A stretch of DNA of 64,000 nucleotides from contig NZ_JAHTKP010000014.1 of the NCBI RefSeq assembly GCF_019192735.1, positions 62,001 through 126,000 on the forward strand, written 5' to 3'. Source of the stretch: Kitasatospora aureofaciens (GTDB lineage: Bacteria; Actinomycetota; Actinomycetes; Streptomycetales; Streptomycetaceae). The stretch's first letter is position 1. Each line of letters begins with the position of its first letter. Below, one piece after another: positions 63,492 through 64,000 of this stretch. Under the pieces are notes generated by a model that was given only the letters and a program-made list of their open reading frames with translations, had not been told where the DNA came from and made no database searches. The translations under genes and the position numbers were made by a program.

Positions 63492-63525
63492 TGTGCCCCC
63501 CGGTGGACGACCACCGGGGGGCACA
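63492..63525. terminator. Bidirectional terminator DUF3151 / fda
   Basis: A 15-bp stem (TGTGCCCCCCGGTGG with its complement) and an ACGA loop lie between the two converging stops. Confidence 0.85.
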
Positions 63526-63547
63526 CGCGTTTACGCGGCTACCGCGC

Positions 63548-64000
63548 TCACTTCAGGCGGTTGCCGGCCGAACGCAGCTGCTGAGCGGCCTCCAGCACGC
63601 GGGCGGCCATGCTCGCCTCGGCCAGCTTGCCCCAGGTGCGCGGGTCGTAGGTGTTCTTCTTGCCGACCTCGCCGTCGACCTTCAGCACACCGTCGTAGTT
63701 GCGGAACATGTGGTCCGCGACCGGGCGGGTGAAGGCGTACTGGGTGTCGGTGTCCAGGTTCATCTTCACGACGCCGTTCTCCAGCGCGGTGGCGATCTCC
63801 TCCGCGGTCGAGCCCGAGCCGCCGTGGAAGACGAAGTCGAACGGGTCGGTCTTGCCGTACTGCTTGCCGATGGCGTCCTGCAGCTCGCGCAGCAGCTCCG
63901 GCTTCAGCACGACGTTGCCCGGCTTGTACACGCCGTGCACGTTGCCGAACGAGGCGGCCAGCAGGTAGCGGCCCTTCTCGCCCAGGCCCAGCGCCTCGGC
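63548..64000 (-). CDS. fda: Class II fructose-bisphosphate aldolase (3' part, cut by window edge)
   Basis: The last 150 codons of a zinc-dependent aldolase splitting fructose 1,6-bisphosphate. FGNVHGVYKPGNVVLKPELL includes a zinc-ligand His. FDFVFHGGSGSTAEEIATAL holds the phosphate-binding loop. NGVVKMNLDTDTQYAFTRPV is the DHAP-binding strand. The 5' portion is beyond the window. The frame is open to the last base. Confidence 0.95.
   Translation of the reverse strand, partial: AEALGLGEKGRYLLAASFGNVHGVYKPGNVVLKPELLRELQDAIGKQYGKTDPFDFVFHGGSGSTAEEIATALENGVVKMNLDTDTQYAFTRPVADHMFRNYDGVLKVDGEVGKKNTYDPRTWGKLAEASMAARVLEAAQQLRSAGNRLK

Overview
The window is a GC-rich actinobacterial chromosome segment from the family Streptomycetaceae (Streptomyces or Kitasatospora; the two cannot be separated here). 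Support comes from the block ino1 / padR / class A PBP / GT87 transferase / femX / rpsF-ssb-rpsR-rplI / MATE / dnaB, the blocks lsr2 - purS-purQ-purL and purD...purC, a Bpa proteasome activator, an LAXTG-type sorting signal, mycothiol-type enzymes, many GTG/TTG starts and HrdB-like promoters. No biosynthetic gene cluster, prophage, IS element or CRISPR array is visible.

Layout. 1-8.7 kb: inositol phosphate synthase (cut by the window edge), a PadR repressor, and envelope genes (class A PBP, GT87 membrane glycosyltransferase, a racemase-like protein, FemX). 8.8-14.3 kb: ribosomal/replication block rpsF-ssb-rpsR-rplI, a MATE exporter and dnaB. A cluster of DnaA-box-like 9-mers sits directly upstream of the dnaB promoter. 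14.4-15.5 kb: a scar where a MarR/GbsR-type regulator and a divergent DUF4097 gene have both lost their 5' ends. 15.5-23.2 kb: alpha/beta hydrolase, manA, polyprenol-phosphate-mannose synthase, HxlR/azoreductase pair, MBL-fold protein, and molybdenum cofactor genes mobA/DUF6457/moeA, followed by a frameshifted relic of a K+ channel. 23.5-35.6 kb: quinone oxidoreductase, a secreted anchored protein, Bpa, two Ser/Thr kinases, a phosphotransferase, an orphan DevR-like response regulator and a branched-chain 2-oxoacid dehydrogenase operon. 35.7-43 kb: LAXTG surface protein, BenE transporter, M64 peptidase, MFS transporter, and a small island with a phage-antirepressor-like (BRO-N) gene and related palindromes. 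43-57 kb: nitrilase-family amidohydrolase, GntR regulator, SLATT membrane protein, purD, a catalytically dead M48-like protein, a DMFase-like protein, purC, and an ABC exporter with a DesK/DesR-type two-component pair. 57-64 kb: two identical tRNA-Gly genes, an Lsr2 paralogue, purSQL, a sterol-carrier/mycothiol-type protein, a second scar with a dehydrogenase relic, DUF3151 and the 3' part of fda.

Themes. De novo purine synthesis (purD, purC, purS, purQ, purL) and cell-wall synthesis dominate. Three gene relics lie in otherwise well-kept core sequence. The least explained signals are the covarying 27-bp palindromes in and beside the BRO-N gene and the DnaA-box array ahead of dnaB. Comparisons with S. 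coelicolor gene order are from memory, not from a search.
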